The notes under the pieces were generated by a model. The model had not been told where the DNA came from, made no database searches, and was given only the letters and a program-made list of their open reading frames with translations. Below are positions 1 through 9,587 of a stretch of DNA of 59,863 nt, in pieces. The DNA is from Betaproteobacteria bacterium UBA5582. GTDB lineage: Bacteria; Pseudomonadota; Gammaproteobacteria; Burkholderiales; Rhodocyclaceae. The translations under genes were made by a program, and so were the position numbers. The DNA is taken from NCBI GenBank assembly GCA_002425245.1, contig DILW01000008.1, positions 1 to 59,863 of the forward strand, read 5' to 3'. How positions within the stretch are numbered: the first letter of the stretch is position 1; every line of letters begins with the position of its first letter.

Positions 1-1713
<1,713 letters not shown>

Positions 1714-1717
<4 letters not shown>

Positions 1718-2664
1718 ACCAGACCAGCGCTTTCCTCGACGCCGAGATGCACGTTCATCGCCTGCACGGCGGCGCCCGACGCGCCCTTGCCCAGGTTATC
1801 GAGACGGGCGATCACCAGCATGCGCTCGGCGTTGCCGAAGACGGCGATGTCGACGCGGTTGCTGCCGTTGTTGGCTTCGACATTGAAGAAACCGCCGTCG
1901 GTGGTGGCGTCGAGATCGACCGGCAGGACATTGATGAAGCGCTCGCCGGCATAGTAGTCGGCGATGATCTTCTGGACGTCGGCCGGCGTTGCGGCGCGGG
2001 TGAATTGCCCCGGTTGCAGGTAGGCGGTGACGGCCAGGCCCTTGTAGAACGGGCCGACGATGGGCTGGAAGATCGGGGCCACGGTCAGGCCGGTATAGGC
2101 CTGCATTTCCGGCAGGTGCTTGTGCGCCAGGGCGAGCGCGTAGGGGCGCGGCGCCTTCAGTTGCGTGGGGCTGGCGGCAGCGGCTTCGTAGTCGGCGATC
2201 ATCGACTTGCCGCCACCCGAGTAACCGGTGATGGAATTGGCGGCGATCTGGGTGGCAGCCGGCAGCAGACCGGCGGCGACCAGCGGACGCAGCGCCAGGA
2301 TGAAGGCGCTGGCGTGGCAACCGGGGTTGGCGATGCGCTTGCTGGCGCGGATTCTGGCGCGCTGTTCCGGGCACAACTCGGGCAGGCCGAAGACCCAGTC
2401 CGGATCGACGCGGTGCGCGGTCGAGGCGTCAATGATGCAGGTGTTCGGGTTGTCCACCAGGCTGGCCGATTCCTTGGCCGCCGCGTCGGGCAGGCAGAGG
2501 AAGGTGATGTCGGAGGCGTTGATCAGGCGCTTGCGCTCGGCGAGATCCTTGCGCTTGTCGGCGTCGATCTTGAGGATTTCGATATCGGCGCGCTGCGCGA
2601 GGTATTCGTTGATCTGCAGGCCGGTGGTGCCTTCCTGGCCGTCGACAAAGACTTTGTAGCTCAT
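1714..2664 (-). CDS. argC: N-acetyl-gamma-glutamyl-phosphate reductase, type 2
   Basis: ArgC performs the NADPH-dependent reduction of N-acetylglutamyl phosphate in arginine biosynthesis, in the cytoplasm. The 316-residue length and the N-terminus MSYKVFVDGQEGTTGL fit the short type 2 family. The catalytic cysteine lies in NPGCHASAF (Cys116), with HxxxEMQ-like residues (HKHLPEMQ) downstream. I chose the ATG at 2664 because the longer frame to 2733 adds 23 residues that do not look like the family. The stop overlaps the TTG start of the downstream ABC-F gene. No other arg gene is nearby. Confidence 0.95.
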
Positions 2665-2736
2665 GGTGGGGTCCGCGGTTCGGGTTGTTCGAATGGGGAA
2701 TTCTGGCAGAAAAGCATGTCGCTTTGGCGACACCCC

Positions 2737-2765
2737 GGAAAAAGCAAGGGCAGCCGAAGCTGCCC
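2737..2765 (-). terminator. Intrinsic terminator after efp
   Basis: A 7-bp GC-rich stem (GGGCAGC/GCTGCCC, 2748-2765) with a four-base loop is followed on the minus strand by TTGCTTTTT. It lies just downstream of the efp stop and upstream of argC, separating the two transcripts. Confidence 0.75.
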
Positions 2766-2790
2766 CTGGCGATTCCGGCAGAAGCAGGAA

Positions 2791-3348
2791 TTACTTGCTG
2801 CGGCTGCGGTATTCGTCGGTGCGCGTATCGATTTCGATCTTGTCGCCGATTTCGACGAAGGCCGGAACCGGCAGCTCGAAACCGGTGGAGATCTTGGCCG
2901 GCTTCATGACCTTGCCCGAGGTGTCGCCCTTGACGGCCGGCTCGGTGTAGATGACTTCGCGGACCAGCGAGTTCGGCAGTTCAACGGAGATGGCCTTGCC
3001 GTCGTAGAACACGACTTCGCAGGGCATGCCGTCTTCGAGGTACTTGAGCGCGTCGACCATGTTCTCGGCTTCGACTTCGAACTGGTTGTAGTCGGCGTCC
3101 ATGAACACGTACATCGGGTCGGCAAAGTAGGAGTAGGTCACTTCCTTCTTGTCGAGGATGACGACTTCGAACTTGTCATCGGCCTTGTAGACCGCTTCGG
3201 ACGGGTTGCCGGAGAGCAGGTTCTTCAGCTTCATCTTGACGACGGCAGCGTTGCGGCCGGACTTGTTGTATTCGGTTTTCTGGACGACGAGCGGGTCGCT
3301 GCCGACCATGATCACGTTGCCGGAGCGGAGTTCCTGTGCGGTCTTCAT
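2791..3348 (-). CDS. efp: Translation elongation factor P (Arg32 type)
   Basis: EF-P binds ribosomes stalled on polyproline and helps peptide bond formation. The protein has 185 residues, the normal length. The tip loop of domain I reads NKSGRNAA, placing arginine at position 32, where E. coli-type EF-P has a lysine at 34. Arg32 is the residue rhamnosylated by EarP, which is the next gene upstream (earP stop at 3386). The start is the ATG at 3348 (MKTAQELRSGN), since residues encoded by the longer frame are not family-like. A terminator follows. Confidence 0.97.
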   Translation of the reverse strand: MKTAQELRSGNVIMVGSDPLVVQKTEYNKSGRNAAVVKMKLKNLLSGNPSEAVYKADDKFEVVILDKKEVTYSYFADPMYVFMDADYNQFEVEAENMVDALKYLEDGMPCEVVFYDGKAISVELPNSLVREVIYTEPAVKGDTSGKVMKPAKISTGFELPVPAFVEIGDKIEIDTRTDEYRSRSK

Positions 3349-3385
3349 GAGAGATATTCCAGAGGCTGAAAATAAAAACGCGCGA

Positions 3386-4453
3386 TTATACCGCGTCGGC
3401 ACAGAATTTGACGAGGCTTGCGCTCAATTCCGGTAGCCGCATGCAATCCTCTTGCCATTCGCGCGCATGCCGGTCGATGGCGGGCAGATGTGCCAGGAAA
3501 TCCTGCCAGGCGGCAGGCAATGTCGTCGGCGGCAGCGGCGTGTTCCAGGCCAGGAAGATGTTGCGCACCGCCGTCGCGGCGGCGGATTCCAGCCCGGCGG
3601 TGTAGCGCTCGAGAAAGGCCGTCAGTTTGTCGAGGTGGGCGTCGTCGTCCTGCGGATAGATGTGCCAGACGAAGGGCCGGCCGGCGAGTTGGGCGCGGAC
3701 GAAGGAATCCTCGCCACGCACGATGTTGATCTTGCATCGACGGAGCAGGGCGTCGTAGTCGGCTTGCGCCAGAAAGGGTACCGGCTCGATGCAGGCTGTG
3801 CCGAGTTGCCACGGCCCGTCGCCGGGCAGGCAGGCGCGCACGGCAGTCAGCGGCTTGCCCGGCGAGACCAGGCAGCGCAGCGGTTCGGGCGCGCTGGCCA
3901 GGGCTTCCAGCCACGGTCCGAGCGGGGCGTTGTCGTAGCAGAACAGGCTGATCTCGCCAGTGGCCGGCTCGGTGGTCAGCGGCAGGCCCGGTTCGCGCAG
4001 CAAGCCGCCGGTCGCCGGGGAAAAGCCGGGGAAGAAGAAATACTTGATCAGCGGCAGGCTGGCGTGCGGCGAGGCGACGCCATGACAACTCTCGGCCCAG
4101 GCTTCGGCGGTCAAGTATTCGAGATTGATCCAGGCCGGCGCCTTGGGCAAGTCGGCCATGGCCTGCAGGTAGCTGGCGGGCAGTTCGCAGGCAAAGGCCT
4201 CGACGACGACATCGGCAACCCGGTCGACGACAAAGGGCGTCGTCCATTGCCGGACCTCGATACCGTCGATGTGTTGCGCGGCGGCCTGCGGATCAAGCGC
4301 TGGGCACAACTGGCGCATGCTGCCCAGGTCGTCGACCCAAAGCCTGACCCGGCGGCCATGTACGCCCGACAACTGGCGGGCGAGTCGCCAGCAGACGCCT
4401 ATGTCGCCGTAGTTGTCGACGACGCGGCAGAAAATGTCCCAATGAAGCTGCAT
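3386..4453 (-). CDS. earP: EF-P arginine rhamnosyltransferase
   Basis: EarP transfers rhamnose from dTDP-rhamnose to Arg32 of EF-P. The N-terminal WDIFCRVVDNYGDIGV is the family hallmark, with the aspartates of the acceptor site. The later stretch RGEDSFVRAQLAGRPFVWHIY is the typical nucleotide-sugar binding region. The protein has 355 residues from the ATG at 4453; an ATG at 4462 would add three residues. It lies 37 bp upstream of efp on the same strand, so the modifying enzyme and its substrate are likely co-transcribed. It is divergent from uvrC, with starts only tens of bases apart. Confidence 0.95.
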   Translation of the reverse strand: MQLHWDIFCRVVDNYGDIGVCWRLARQLSGVHGRRVRLWVDDLGSMRQLCPALDPQAAAQHIDGIEVRQWTTPFVVDRVADVVVEAFACELPASYLQAMADLPKAPAWINLEYLTAEAWAESCHGVASPHASLPLIKYFFFPGFSPATGGLLREPGLPLTTEPATGEISLFCYDNAPLGPWLEALASAPEPLRCLVSPGKPLTAVRACLPGDGPWQLGTACIEPVPFLAQADYDALLRRCKINIVRGEDSFVRAQLAGRPFVWHIYPQDDDAHLDKLTAFLERYTAGLESAAATAVRNIFLAWNTPLPPTTLPAAWQDFLAHLPAIDRHAREWQEDCMRLPELSASLVKFCADAV

Positions 4454-4478
4454 GGCCGGCATGTTAACATCGCTCCCC

Positions 4479-6296
4479 GTGGCTTTCGACGCAAAATCCT
4501 TCCTCGCTTCCCTGACCGAACTGCCCGGCGTGTACCGGATGATTGGTGCCGACGGTGCCGTGCTCTACGTCGGCAAGGCCAAGAACCTGAAGAAGCGGGT
4601 CGCTTCCTACTTCCGCGACAATCTGTCGAGTCCGCGCATCGCCCACATGGTCGGCCAGATCGACCACATCGAGACGACCGCGACGCGCACCGAGGCGGAA
4701 GCGCTGCTGCTGGAAAACAACCTGATCAAGTCGCTGGCGCCGCGCTACAACATCCTGTTCCGCGACGACAAGTCCTACCCCTACATCGTGCTGACGCGCG
4801 ACAAGTTCCCGCGCCTCGGCTTCTACCGCGGCAACCCGGACCGCAAGGCCGACTACTACGGGCCTTATCCGTCGTCGTGGGCGGTGCGCGACAGCATCCA
4901 CCTGCTGCAGAAGATGTTCCGCCTGCGCACCTGCGAGGACAGCGTCTTCGCCAACCGCTCGCGGCCCTGCCTGCTTTACCAGATCAAGCGCTGCAGCGGG
5001 CCGTGCGTCGGCTATATCTCGCCCGACGACTACGCGGCCGACGTCCAGTACGCGGCAATGTTCCTCGCCGGCAAGCAGCAGGAAGTGATCAAGCGCCTCA
5101 ACACGGCGATGGAGAAGGCCGCCGAGAAGCTCGCCTTCGAACTGGCGGCGATCTACCGCGACCAGATCCAGTCGCTGCACCAGGTCCAGGAAAAGCAGTT
5201 CGTCTCGAGCAGCAAGGGCGAGGACGTCGATATCGTCGTCGCCGTGCGCGAAGCCGGCCAGCTCTGCGTCAACCTGGCGATGGTGCGCGGCGGCCGCCAC
5301 CTCGGCGACCGGCCGCTGTTCCCGAGCAATGCCGGCGACTCGACCGCCGCCGACGCGCTGACCGCCTTCCTGCGCCAGCATTACGAATTGCACCCGGCGC
5401 CAGGCCGCTTGCTGGTCTCGCCGCTACCGGAAAGCGAAGAGCTTGAGGAAACCGCCGCCAGCCTGGCCGAACTCGCCGGCCGCCCGGTGCCCATCGCCGA
5501 AGCGCGCACGCTGACGCAAAAAGCGTGGGTCGAGATGGCGCTGCAGAACGCCCGTCTGGCGATCCTGGCGCGCAACCAGACGACGGCGCAACAGGAACAG
5601 CGCCTCGCCGCGCTGCAGGAAGCCATGCAATTGAACGAGCCGATCACCCGTATCGAGTGCTTCGACATCAGCCATACCATGGGCGAAAGCGCCGTCGCCT
5701 CGTGCGTGGTCTACGACGGCAACCAGATGAGCAAGCGCGACTACCGCCGCTTCAACATCCGCGACATCACGCCCGGCGACGACTACGCGGCCATGCGCCA
5801 AGCGGTGACGCGGCGCTACGACGGCGTCGCCAGCGGCGAGGGCAGGGCGCCCGACCTGATCCTGATCGACGGCGGCAAGGGGCAGGTCGCCTCGGCCTGG
5901 GCCGCGCTCGCCGACCTCGGCCTGACCCACCTCAACATGATCGGCGTCGCCAAAGGCGAGGAACGCAAGCCCGGCCTGGAAAGCCTGATCTTCCCCGAAG
6001 CCGACGGCCGGCCGCCGCTCAACCTGCCGTCCGACCACCCGGCGCTGCACCTGATCCAGGAAGTACGCGACGAGGCGCACCGCTTCGCCATCACCGGCCA
6101 CCGCGGACAACGCGCCAAGAGCCGCAAGACTTCGACGCTGGAAAGCCTGCCCGGCGTCGGCCCGGCCCGGCGCAAGGCGCTGATCGCCCGTTTCGGCGGC
6201 CTGGCCGGCGTGCGCGAGGCGAGCGTCGACCAGCTTGCCGAGATTCCCGGCATCGGCCGCGAACTCGCCGAAAAGATCCATTCCGCCTTAAACTGA
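4479..6296 (+). CDS. uvrC: Excinuclease ABC subunit C
   Basis: UvrC makes the dual incision in nucleotide excision repair. The GIY-YIG domain at the N-terminus shows GVYRMIGADGAVLYVGKAKN, followed by a UVR motif, the RNase H-like endonuclease (RIECFDISH, LILIDGGKGQV) and a C-terminal helix-hairpin-helix pair (LPGVGPARRKAL, IPGIGRELAEKI). I prefer GTG 4479 (605 residues) because its product begins AFDAKSF, aligning with the known start, and avoids overlap with divergent earP. ATG 4452 is an alternative. pgsA follows after 6 bp. Confidence 0.96.
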   Translation: MAFDAKSFLASLTELPGVYRMIGADGAVLYVGKAKNLKKRVASYFRDNLSSPRIAHMVGQIDHIETTATRTEAEALLLENNLIKSLAPRYNILFRDDKSYPYIVLTRDKFPRLGFYRGNPDRKADYYGPYPSSWAVRDSIHLLQKMFRLRTCEDSVFANRSRPCLLYQIKRCSGPCVGYISPDDYAADVQYAAMFLAGKQQEVIKRLNTAMEKAAEKLAFELAAIYRDQIQSLHQVQEKQFVSSSKGEDVDIVVAVREAGQLCVNLAMVRGGRHLGDRPLFPSNAGDSTAADALTAFLRQHYELHPAPGRLLVSPLPESEELEETAASLAELAGRPVPIAEARTLTQKAWVEMALQNARLAILARNQTTAQQEQRLAALQEAMQLNEPITRIECFDISHTMGESAVASCVVYDGNQMSKRDYRRFNIRDITPGDDYAAMRQAVTRRYDGVASGEGRAPDLILIDGGKGQVASAWAALADLGLTHLNMIGVAKGEERKPGLESLIFPEADGRPPLNLPSDHPALHLIQEVRDEAHRFAITGHRGQRAKSRKTSTLESLPGVGPARRKALIARFGGLAGVREASVDQLAEIPGIGRELAEKIHSALN

Positions 6297-6302
6297 CGGC
6301 CT

Positions 6303-6881
6303 ATGCCATTCAATCTTCCCATCCTGCTCACCTGGCTGCGCATCGTCGCCATCCCGCTGCTGATCGCGATCTATTTCCTGCCCGCCGATTGGGCGACGAT
6401 GCAGGAGCGCAACCTGTCGGCCACCCTGATCTTCATGGCCGCTGCATTTACTGACTGGGCCGATGGTTACCTGGCACGCAAACTGAACCAGACTTCAGCC
6501 TTCGGCGCTTTCCTGGATCCAGTTGCTGACAAGCTGATGGTTGCCGCTGCGCTGATCGTGCTGGTCCAACTCGGTCGCACTGATGCCATCGTCGCCACCA
6601 TCATCATCGGCCGCGAGATCACCATCTCGGCGCTGCGCGAATGGATGGCCAAGATCGGCGCGGCGAAGAGCGTCGCCGTCTCGATGCTGGGCAAGATCAA
6701 GACCACCGCCCAGATGGCGGCGATTCCGCTGTTGCTGTTCCAGGCGCCCCTGTTTGGCATTGATACGATGTTGGCCGGCGAGTGGCTGATCTGGCTGGCG
6801 GCGCTGCTGACCTTGTGGTCGATGGCTTATTACCTGCGCATGGCCTGGCCGGAAATTGCCAGGCGTAGTGCGGAAAAGTAG
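6303..6881 (+). CDS. pgsA: CDP-diacylglycerol-glycerol-3-phosphate 3-phosphatidyltransferase
   Basis: PgsA makes phosphatidylglycerol phosphate in the inner membrane. The CDP-alcohol phosphotransferase signature is complete: D51, D54-G55, A58-R59, G68, D72 and D76. Several hydrophobic segments span the 192 residues, which is the usual length. It sits 6 bp after uvrC, the classic uvrC-pgsA arrangement of proteobacteria, and is followed by the tRNA promoter. Confidence 0.96.
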   Translation: MPFNLPILLTWLRIVAIPLLIAIYFLPADWATMQERNLSATLIFMAAAFTDWADGYLARKLNQTSAFGAFLDPVADKLMVAAALIVLVQLGRTDAIVATIIIGREITISALREWMAKIGAAKSVAVSMLGKIKTTAQMAAIPLLLFQAPLFGIDTMLAGEWLIWLAALLTLWSMAYYLRMAWPEIARRSAEK

Positions 6882-6890
6882 AAGAGGGTG

Positions 6891-6918
6891 TTGACAAATC
6901 CCTTGGGGCGTCTATAAT
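6891..6918 (+). promoter_or_regulatory. Sigma70-type promoter for the tRNA cluster
   Basis: A perfect TTGACA at 6891-6896 and a perfect TATAAT at 6913-6918 are separated by 16 bp. They lie 17 bp before the first mature tRNA base, with a GC-rich discriminator (GCGCGC) of the kind seen at stringently controlled stable-RNA promoters. Confidence 0.85.
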
Positions 6919-6934
6919 GCGCGCTCTGTTTGAC

Positions 6935-7010
6935 GCGGCAGTAGCTCAGTTGGTAGAGCGATACCTTGCCAAGGTATAGGTCGAGAGTTCGAGACTCTTC
7001 TGCCGCTCCA
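6935..7010 (+). tRNA. tRNA-Gly (GCC), copy 1
   Basis: This is a 76-nt cloverleaf with acceptor stem GCGGCAG/CTGCCGC, anticodon loop TTGCCAA (anticodon GCC), a T-loop containing TTCGA and an encoded CCA end. It is identical to the copy at 7146. Confidence 0.97.
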
Positions 7011-7063
7011 GATTTTCCGGGGAAAGCCCATGGCTTTTCTCATGTTGTAAAGTTTGAAGGCGG

Positions 7064-7137
7064 GGCGCGGTAGCAAAGCGGTTATGCACCGGATTGCAAA
7101 TCCGTGTAGGTCGGTTCGACTCCGGCCCGCGCCTCCA
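7064..7137 (+). tRNA. tRNA-Cys (GCA)
   Basis: This is a 74-nt cloverleaf with acceptor stem GGCGCGG/CCGCGCC, discriminator U (the cysteine identity base), anticodon loop TTGCAAA (anticodon GCA) and an encoded CCA. Confidence 0.96.
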
Positions 7138-7145
7138 AGGGACAT

Positions 7146-7221
7146 GCGGCAGTAGCTCAGTTGGTAGAGCGATACCTTGCCAAGGTATAGGTCGAGAGTT
7201 CGAGACTCTTCTGCCGCTCCA
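7146..7221 (+). tRNA. tRNA-Gly (GCC), copy 2
   Basis: This is an exact duplicate of the 76-nt tRNA-Gly at 6935, including CCA. It is placed after tRNA-Cys and directly followed by a strong terminator. Confidence 0.97.
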
Positions 7222-7225
7222 GTCT

Positions 7226-7260
7226 GAAAAAGGGAAAGCGCAATGCGCTTTCCCTTTTTC
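7226..7260 (+). terminator. Terminator between tRNA-Gly and tRNA-Leu
   Basis: A perfect 16-bp inverted repeat (arms 7226-7241 and 7245-7260) with a three-base loop ends in CTTTTTC. Because its arms carry both A and T runs it could work in both directions. It splits the tRNA cluster, so tRNA-Leu probably has its own promoter or depends on read-through. Confidence 0.85.
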
Positions 7261-7291
7261 GTATATGGCCTGCCGATATAATCAGGAACCC

Positions 7292-7377
7292 GCCCGGGTG
7301 GTGAAATTGGTAGACACAAGAGACTTAAAATCTCTCGCTCTTCGAGTGTACGGGTTCGACCCCCGTCCCGGGCACCA
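7292..7377 (+). tRNA. tRNA-Leu (TAA)
   Basis: This is an 86-nt class II tRNA with acceptor stem GCCCGGG/CCCGGGC, anticodon loop CTTAAAA (anticodon TAA), a long variable arm and an encoded ACCA end. Confidence 0.96.
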
Positions 7378-7386
7378 AGGCTGGCC

Positions 7387-7842
7387 ATGATCATCTACGA
7401 CCTGATTTGCGATAACGATCACCAATTCGAAGGCTGGTTCCGCAGCGCTGGAGATTTCGATTCCCAGATTGAACGGAAACTGCTTCGTTGTCCGCAGTGC
7501 GACAGCGCAACTGTCCGTCGCGTCCCCTCGGCAGTCGCCATTGGGGGGCACGCCGACCTCTCCGGAGAAAGCACCAAGATTTCTTCATCAACTGCCACCA
7601 CAGCGATGGTCCCAGTTGGCGCACAGCTTGCCGAAGCCTACCGTGCGCTGGTGCAAACGATCATCGCCAATAGCGAGGACGTTGGTTCGTCGTTTGCGGA
7701 AGAGGCCAGGAAAATCCACTATCAAGAAGCTCCCGAACGACTGATCCGCGGACAAGCAAGCCAGGACGAATGCGATGCCTTGCTGGATGAGGGAATCGAA
7801 ATACTTCATTTGCCGTTGGTGAAAGACAGGGACAAAAATTAA
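7387..7842 (+). CDS. DUF1178 family protein
   Basis: This 151-residue cytoplasmic protein starts MIIYDLICDNDHQFEGWF and has a zinc-ribbon-like pattern with the pair CPQC near residues 35-38. Both features are typical of DUF1178. The C-terminal half is acidic and helical. The family has no established function. The gene begins 9 bp after tRNA-Leu, as in other betaproteobacteria, and ends 28 bp before the prophage boundary. Confidence 0.85.
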   Translation: MIIYDLICDNDHQFEGWFRSAGDFDSQIERKLLRCPQCDSATVRRVPSAVAIGGHADLSGESTKISSSTATTAMVPVGAQLAEAYRALVQTIIANSEDVGSSFAEEARKIHYQEAPERLIRGQASQDECDALLDEGIEILHLPLVKDRDKN

Positions 7843-7867
7843 GCTCAGGCCAGAGCGGCCTTGATAC

Positions 7868-8278
7868 TTAATTTAACATAATACAAATTATACGAAATCT
7901 CGCAACGAGCCAAAGCACCGCACTAGCGGCCAGTGCGCCACCAATCGTGGCGGCTCCGCCCTCGTAGGTAGCGGAAAAGTTCAACGCCAGCGTGCACGCC
8001 AAAGCCGCGACTACTGCGGCACGCCGAATAAAACCCGTCCAGAACGCCCGCCGCTTCTCGTTCTTCTCCCGCTGGCTCTCTAGGTCGGCCACCACCGTTG
8101 CCGGGTCAAGCTCCAGCGTAATCGCCAGCCGGAAGGCCATTCCTACCGGTACGCCCCGTTTTCCGCTCCGAATGCTCGCAATAGTTCCGGCGTTTTCTTC
8201 CAGCCTTCTCGCCAGCTCGTAGTCGGAATCGATACCCATTTTTGCCTTTGCGGCGTCGAGATATTCACTTGGCGTCAT
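7868..8278 (-). CDS. Inovirus repressor-like helix-turn-helix membrane protein
   Basis: The 136-residue protein has an N-terminal lambda-repressor-like HTH (residues about 1-60, with DYELARRLEENAGTIASIRS as the helix-turn-helix) and two C-terminal hydrophobic segments (about 87-105 and 112-128). This layout resembles phage-related DUF3693 proteins from filamentous phages. It is divergent from the ssDNA-binding gene, with three palindromic operators between them, so it is probably the prophage repressor. Its last codons are formed by the left dif-like site, showing that the gene end and the attachment site were shaped together. The exact family is inferred. Confidence 0.7.
   Translation of the reverse strand: MTPSEYLDAAKAKMGIDSDYELARRLEENAGTIASIRSGKRGVPVGMAFRLAITLELDPATVVADLESQREKNEKRRAFWTGFIRRAAVVAALACTLALNFSATYEGGAATIGGALAASAVLWLVARFRIICIMLN
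7871..7898. other. Left dif-like attachment site (attL)
   Basis: On the minus strand this reads ATTTCGTATAA, TTTGTA, TTATGTTAAAT: an 11-bp XerC-like arm, a 6-bp centre and an 11-bp XerD arm identical to the proteobacterial dif consensus. The XerD arm faces the chromosome. It pairs with the site at 28283-28310. Hybrid dif sites of this kind form when a filamentous phage integrates by host XerC/XerD. Confidence 0.75.
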
Positions 8279-8319
8279 GTCTATGTCTTTCGTCGTAGGT
8301 GCTTATGTCGACAGTATAG

Positions 8320-8387
8320 GCTGCAATTTGCAGCTTGACACCGTTGCAAATTGCATGGTTCACTTCGCCCTAGCTGCAAATTGCAGC
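8320..8387. promoter_or_regulatory. Three palindromic operators between repressor and phage operon
   Basis: Three copies of TGCAAATTGCA or TGCAATTTGCA are centred at 8327, 8350 and 8380. Two are extended to the 15-bp palindrome GCTGCAAATTGCAGC. They lie in the divergent gap between the HTH gene (start 8278) and the ssDNA-binding gene (start 8438), as expected for a phage repressor switch. Binding by the neighbouring HTH protein is inferred. Confidence 0.7.
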
Positions 8388-8437
8388 GCCCTTAGACCGG
8401 CCCCGCCGGCCAGGGTTCCACCTACGAGGAAACCGAA

Positions 8438-8746
8438 ATGTCGAACGTTCAAGAAGTCCAGCCGAACAAGGCCGCGCTCGCCGCAAATCAGGCCGTTGTC
8501 CGTGGCCGTATCACCGAAGTGAAGCGCACCGAAAACGCCTGCTACACCGATGTTGTGTTGCCGGCCCCCGACCAGTACAGCAGCCCGCAGCATGTCCGCA
8601 TCGTCTCCACCCGCCTGCTCGGCAAGCCGAACGACGACATCACGCAACGCGTCACCCTCAAGGGCTACCGCCGCAGCTACACCGACAAGAACACCGGCCA
8701 ACGCGCCTACGCCGTTGATATTGCCCTCTCTGCAATCGAGGACTGA
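8438..8746 (+). CDS. Inovirus single-stranded DNA-binding protein (gpV-like)
   Basis: This 102-residue protein has alternating hydrophobic strands and conserved aromatic/basic residues (Tyr in ENACYTDVVLP, GYRRSYTD). Size, composition and place fit the helix-destabilising protein that coats single-stranded phage DNA. A GAGG ribosome site precedes the ATG. It is the first gene right of the operator cluster and starts a run of tightly packed genes (8752, 8892, 9116). The assignment relies on context and resemblance to annotated filamentous-phage ssDNA-binding proteins. Confidence 0.65.
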   Translation: MSNVQEVQPNKAALAANQAVVRGRITEVKRTENACYTDVVLPAPDQYSSPQHVRIVSTRLLGKPNDDITQRVTLKGYRRSYTDKNTGQRAYAVDIALSAIED

Positions 8747-8751
8747 TTTTG

Positions 8752-8892
8752 ATGGTCGCCCGTATCTCGGTTGATGCCTTCCGCGCCGAACTGCGTCGGC
8801 GGATTGAAATGATCCGCCGCCAGCGTCCTTTCGGCGGTCGCAGCATCGGCACCTTTGGCGGGCCTGCCCGCGCTTTTGCCCGCGCCGAATAA
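8752..8892 (+). CDS. Small basic phage protein, 46 residues
   Basis: The short frame starts MVARISVDAFRAEL and is arginine rich. It starts 5 bp after the ssDNA-binding gene, and its TAA stop overlaps the next ATG (TAATG). Tight packing is the main support; no family is recognised. In this position inoviruses often carry very small virion or regulatory proteins, but there is no clear membrane segment here. Confidence 0.45.
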   Translation: MVARISVDAFRAELRRRIEMIRRQRPFGGRSIGTFGGPARAFARAE

Positions 8893-9116
8893 TGTCCGCC
8901 TGCCTTTCCTGCACCTCTGCACGCGTCCTGCACTCCGGGGCGCGTGCGGGTGCGTTGTGGTGCTTCGTCAAGCGCTTCCCGGTCGCCCCGGCGAGCGTTT
9001 GCCACAGCTTCACAGAATCCCTCTCACCAGCCTCCGCTGACGGCTGGGATCACGAACTAGTAAAGAGTGATCCCAAGGGCCATTTTGGCACCTCCGCGCT
9101 TCAGGAAATCCATTAA
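8892..9116 (+). CDS. Small hypothetical phage protein, 74 residues
   Basis: The frame overlaps its upstream and downstream neighbours by TAATG at both ends (8892 and 9116), which supports real translation coupling. The first part has four cysteines (MSACLSCTSARV, then ALWCFVK, ASVCHSF), possibly metal binding. No family is recognised. Confidence 0.45.
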   Translation: MSACLSCTSARVLHSGARAGALWCFVKRFPVAPASVCHSFTESLSPASADGWDHELVKSDPKGHFGTSALQEIH

Positions 9117-9493
9117 TGAACGCTGACGAAATCTTCGTTGATTGGGTCGATCTTCGCCAAGACCATGCCTATACCCACGCGATGCGGCAGTCAGGCGAGC
9201 TTTATCCCGGCCATCCGGAGTTCATCGGCGGTGTCCGCGCCACTGGCAAGGAAATCGAAGCAGTCACAGAGGATGGAAAGGTGTTTTACCTGCTCGCTTC
9301 CAATACCGGCGACAAGTGCGGCTTCAAGACGCTGCCCGGTCGCCGCGAAGGCTCGCACAGCACCAGCGTTCTACTGCATTCCGATGGCCGGAATGTGCGC
9401 ATATCCGGCAACGTTGGCCGGCTTGATCGCCCTGACAATCTCTGGAAGAGGGTCGGCCGGGATTCGTGTGAAATCCTCGAAAAACTCTGCTAA
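9116..9493 (+). pseudogene. Inovirus replication initiator, N-terminal fragment
   Basis: The first 110 residues contain VDWVDLRQDH and the string SDGRNVRISGNVGRLDRPDN. This matches the start of phage replication initiation proteins of the Phage_CRI/RstA type, normally several hundred residues long. Homology stops at about 9447, where the transposon inverted repeat begins. The remaining codons to the stop at 9493 are transposon sequence. The nicking domain is lost, so the phage cannot start rolling-circle replication with this protein. Confidence 0.7.
9448..9479 (+). repeat. Left terminal inverted repeat of the transposon
   Basis: The arm starts GAGGGTCGGCCGGGATTCG. It differs from the right arm at only three of 32 positions. 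It lies inside the phage rep reading frame, which it truncates. Confidence 0.85.
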
Positions 9494-9587
9494 CCGTTGG
9501 ATTTAGCGTAGAAATCTGGCATCAACGATTTCGACTGATGGTGCCAACCGGACTTGTGGCTCAACTGTGGCGGATATCCCCCCCTGA

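Noticed and set aside
1747..3369. 540-codon plus-strand frame opposite argC and efp
   Set aside because: Antisense of two strongly identified genes; Asp/Val/Gly-rich shadow typical of high-GC antisense frames.
3452..5446. 664-codon plus-strand frame over earP and uvrC
   Set aside because: It crosses two well-supported genes, and its residue composition (Arg/Pro/Gly-rich second half) is that of an out-of-frame shadow.
6912..7394. Minus-strand 160-codon frame across the tRNA genes (and a plus-strand one at 7094)
   Set aside because: Antisense and sense translations of tRNA genes produce well-known false proteins; four clear cloverleaf tRNAs explain the region.
7847..7861. Short AGGCC/GGCCT hairpin after the DUF1178 gene
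   Set aside because: Only a five-base stem with mixed downstream bases; too weak to call as terminator.
9502..9540. TACGCTAA-like Tn3 repeat end near 9503-9510
   Set aside because: Its orientation would make the element run left, and no partner was found; the 9448 and 26422 repeats match far better.
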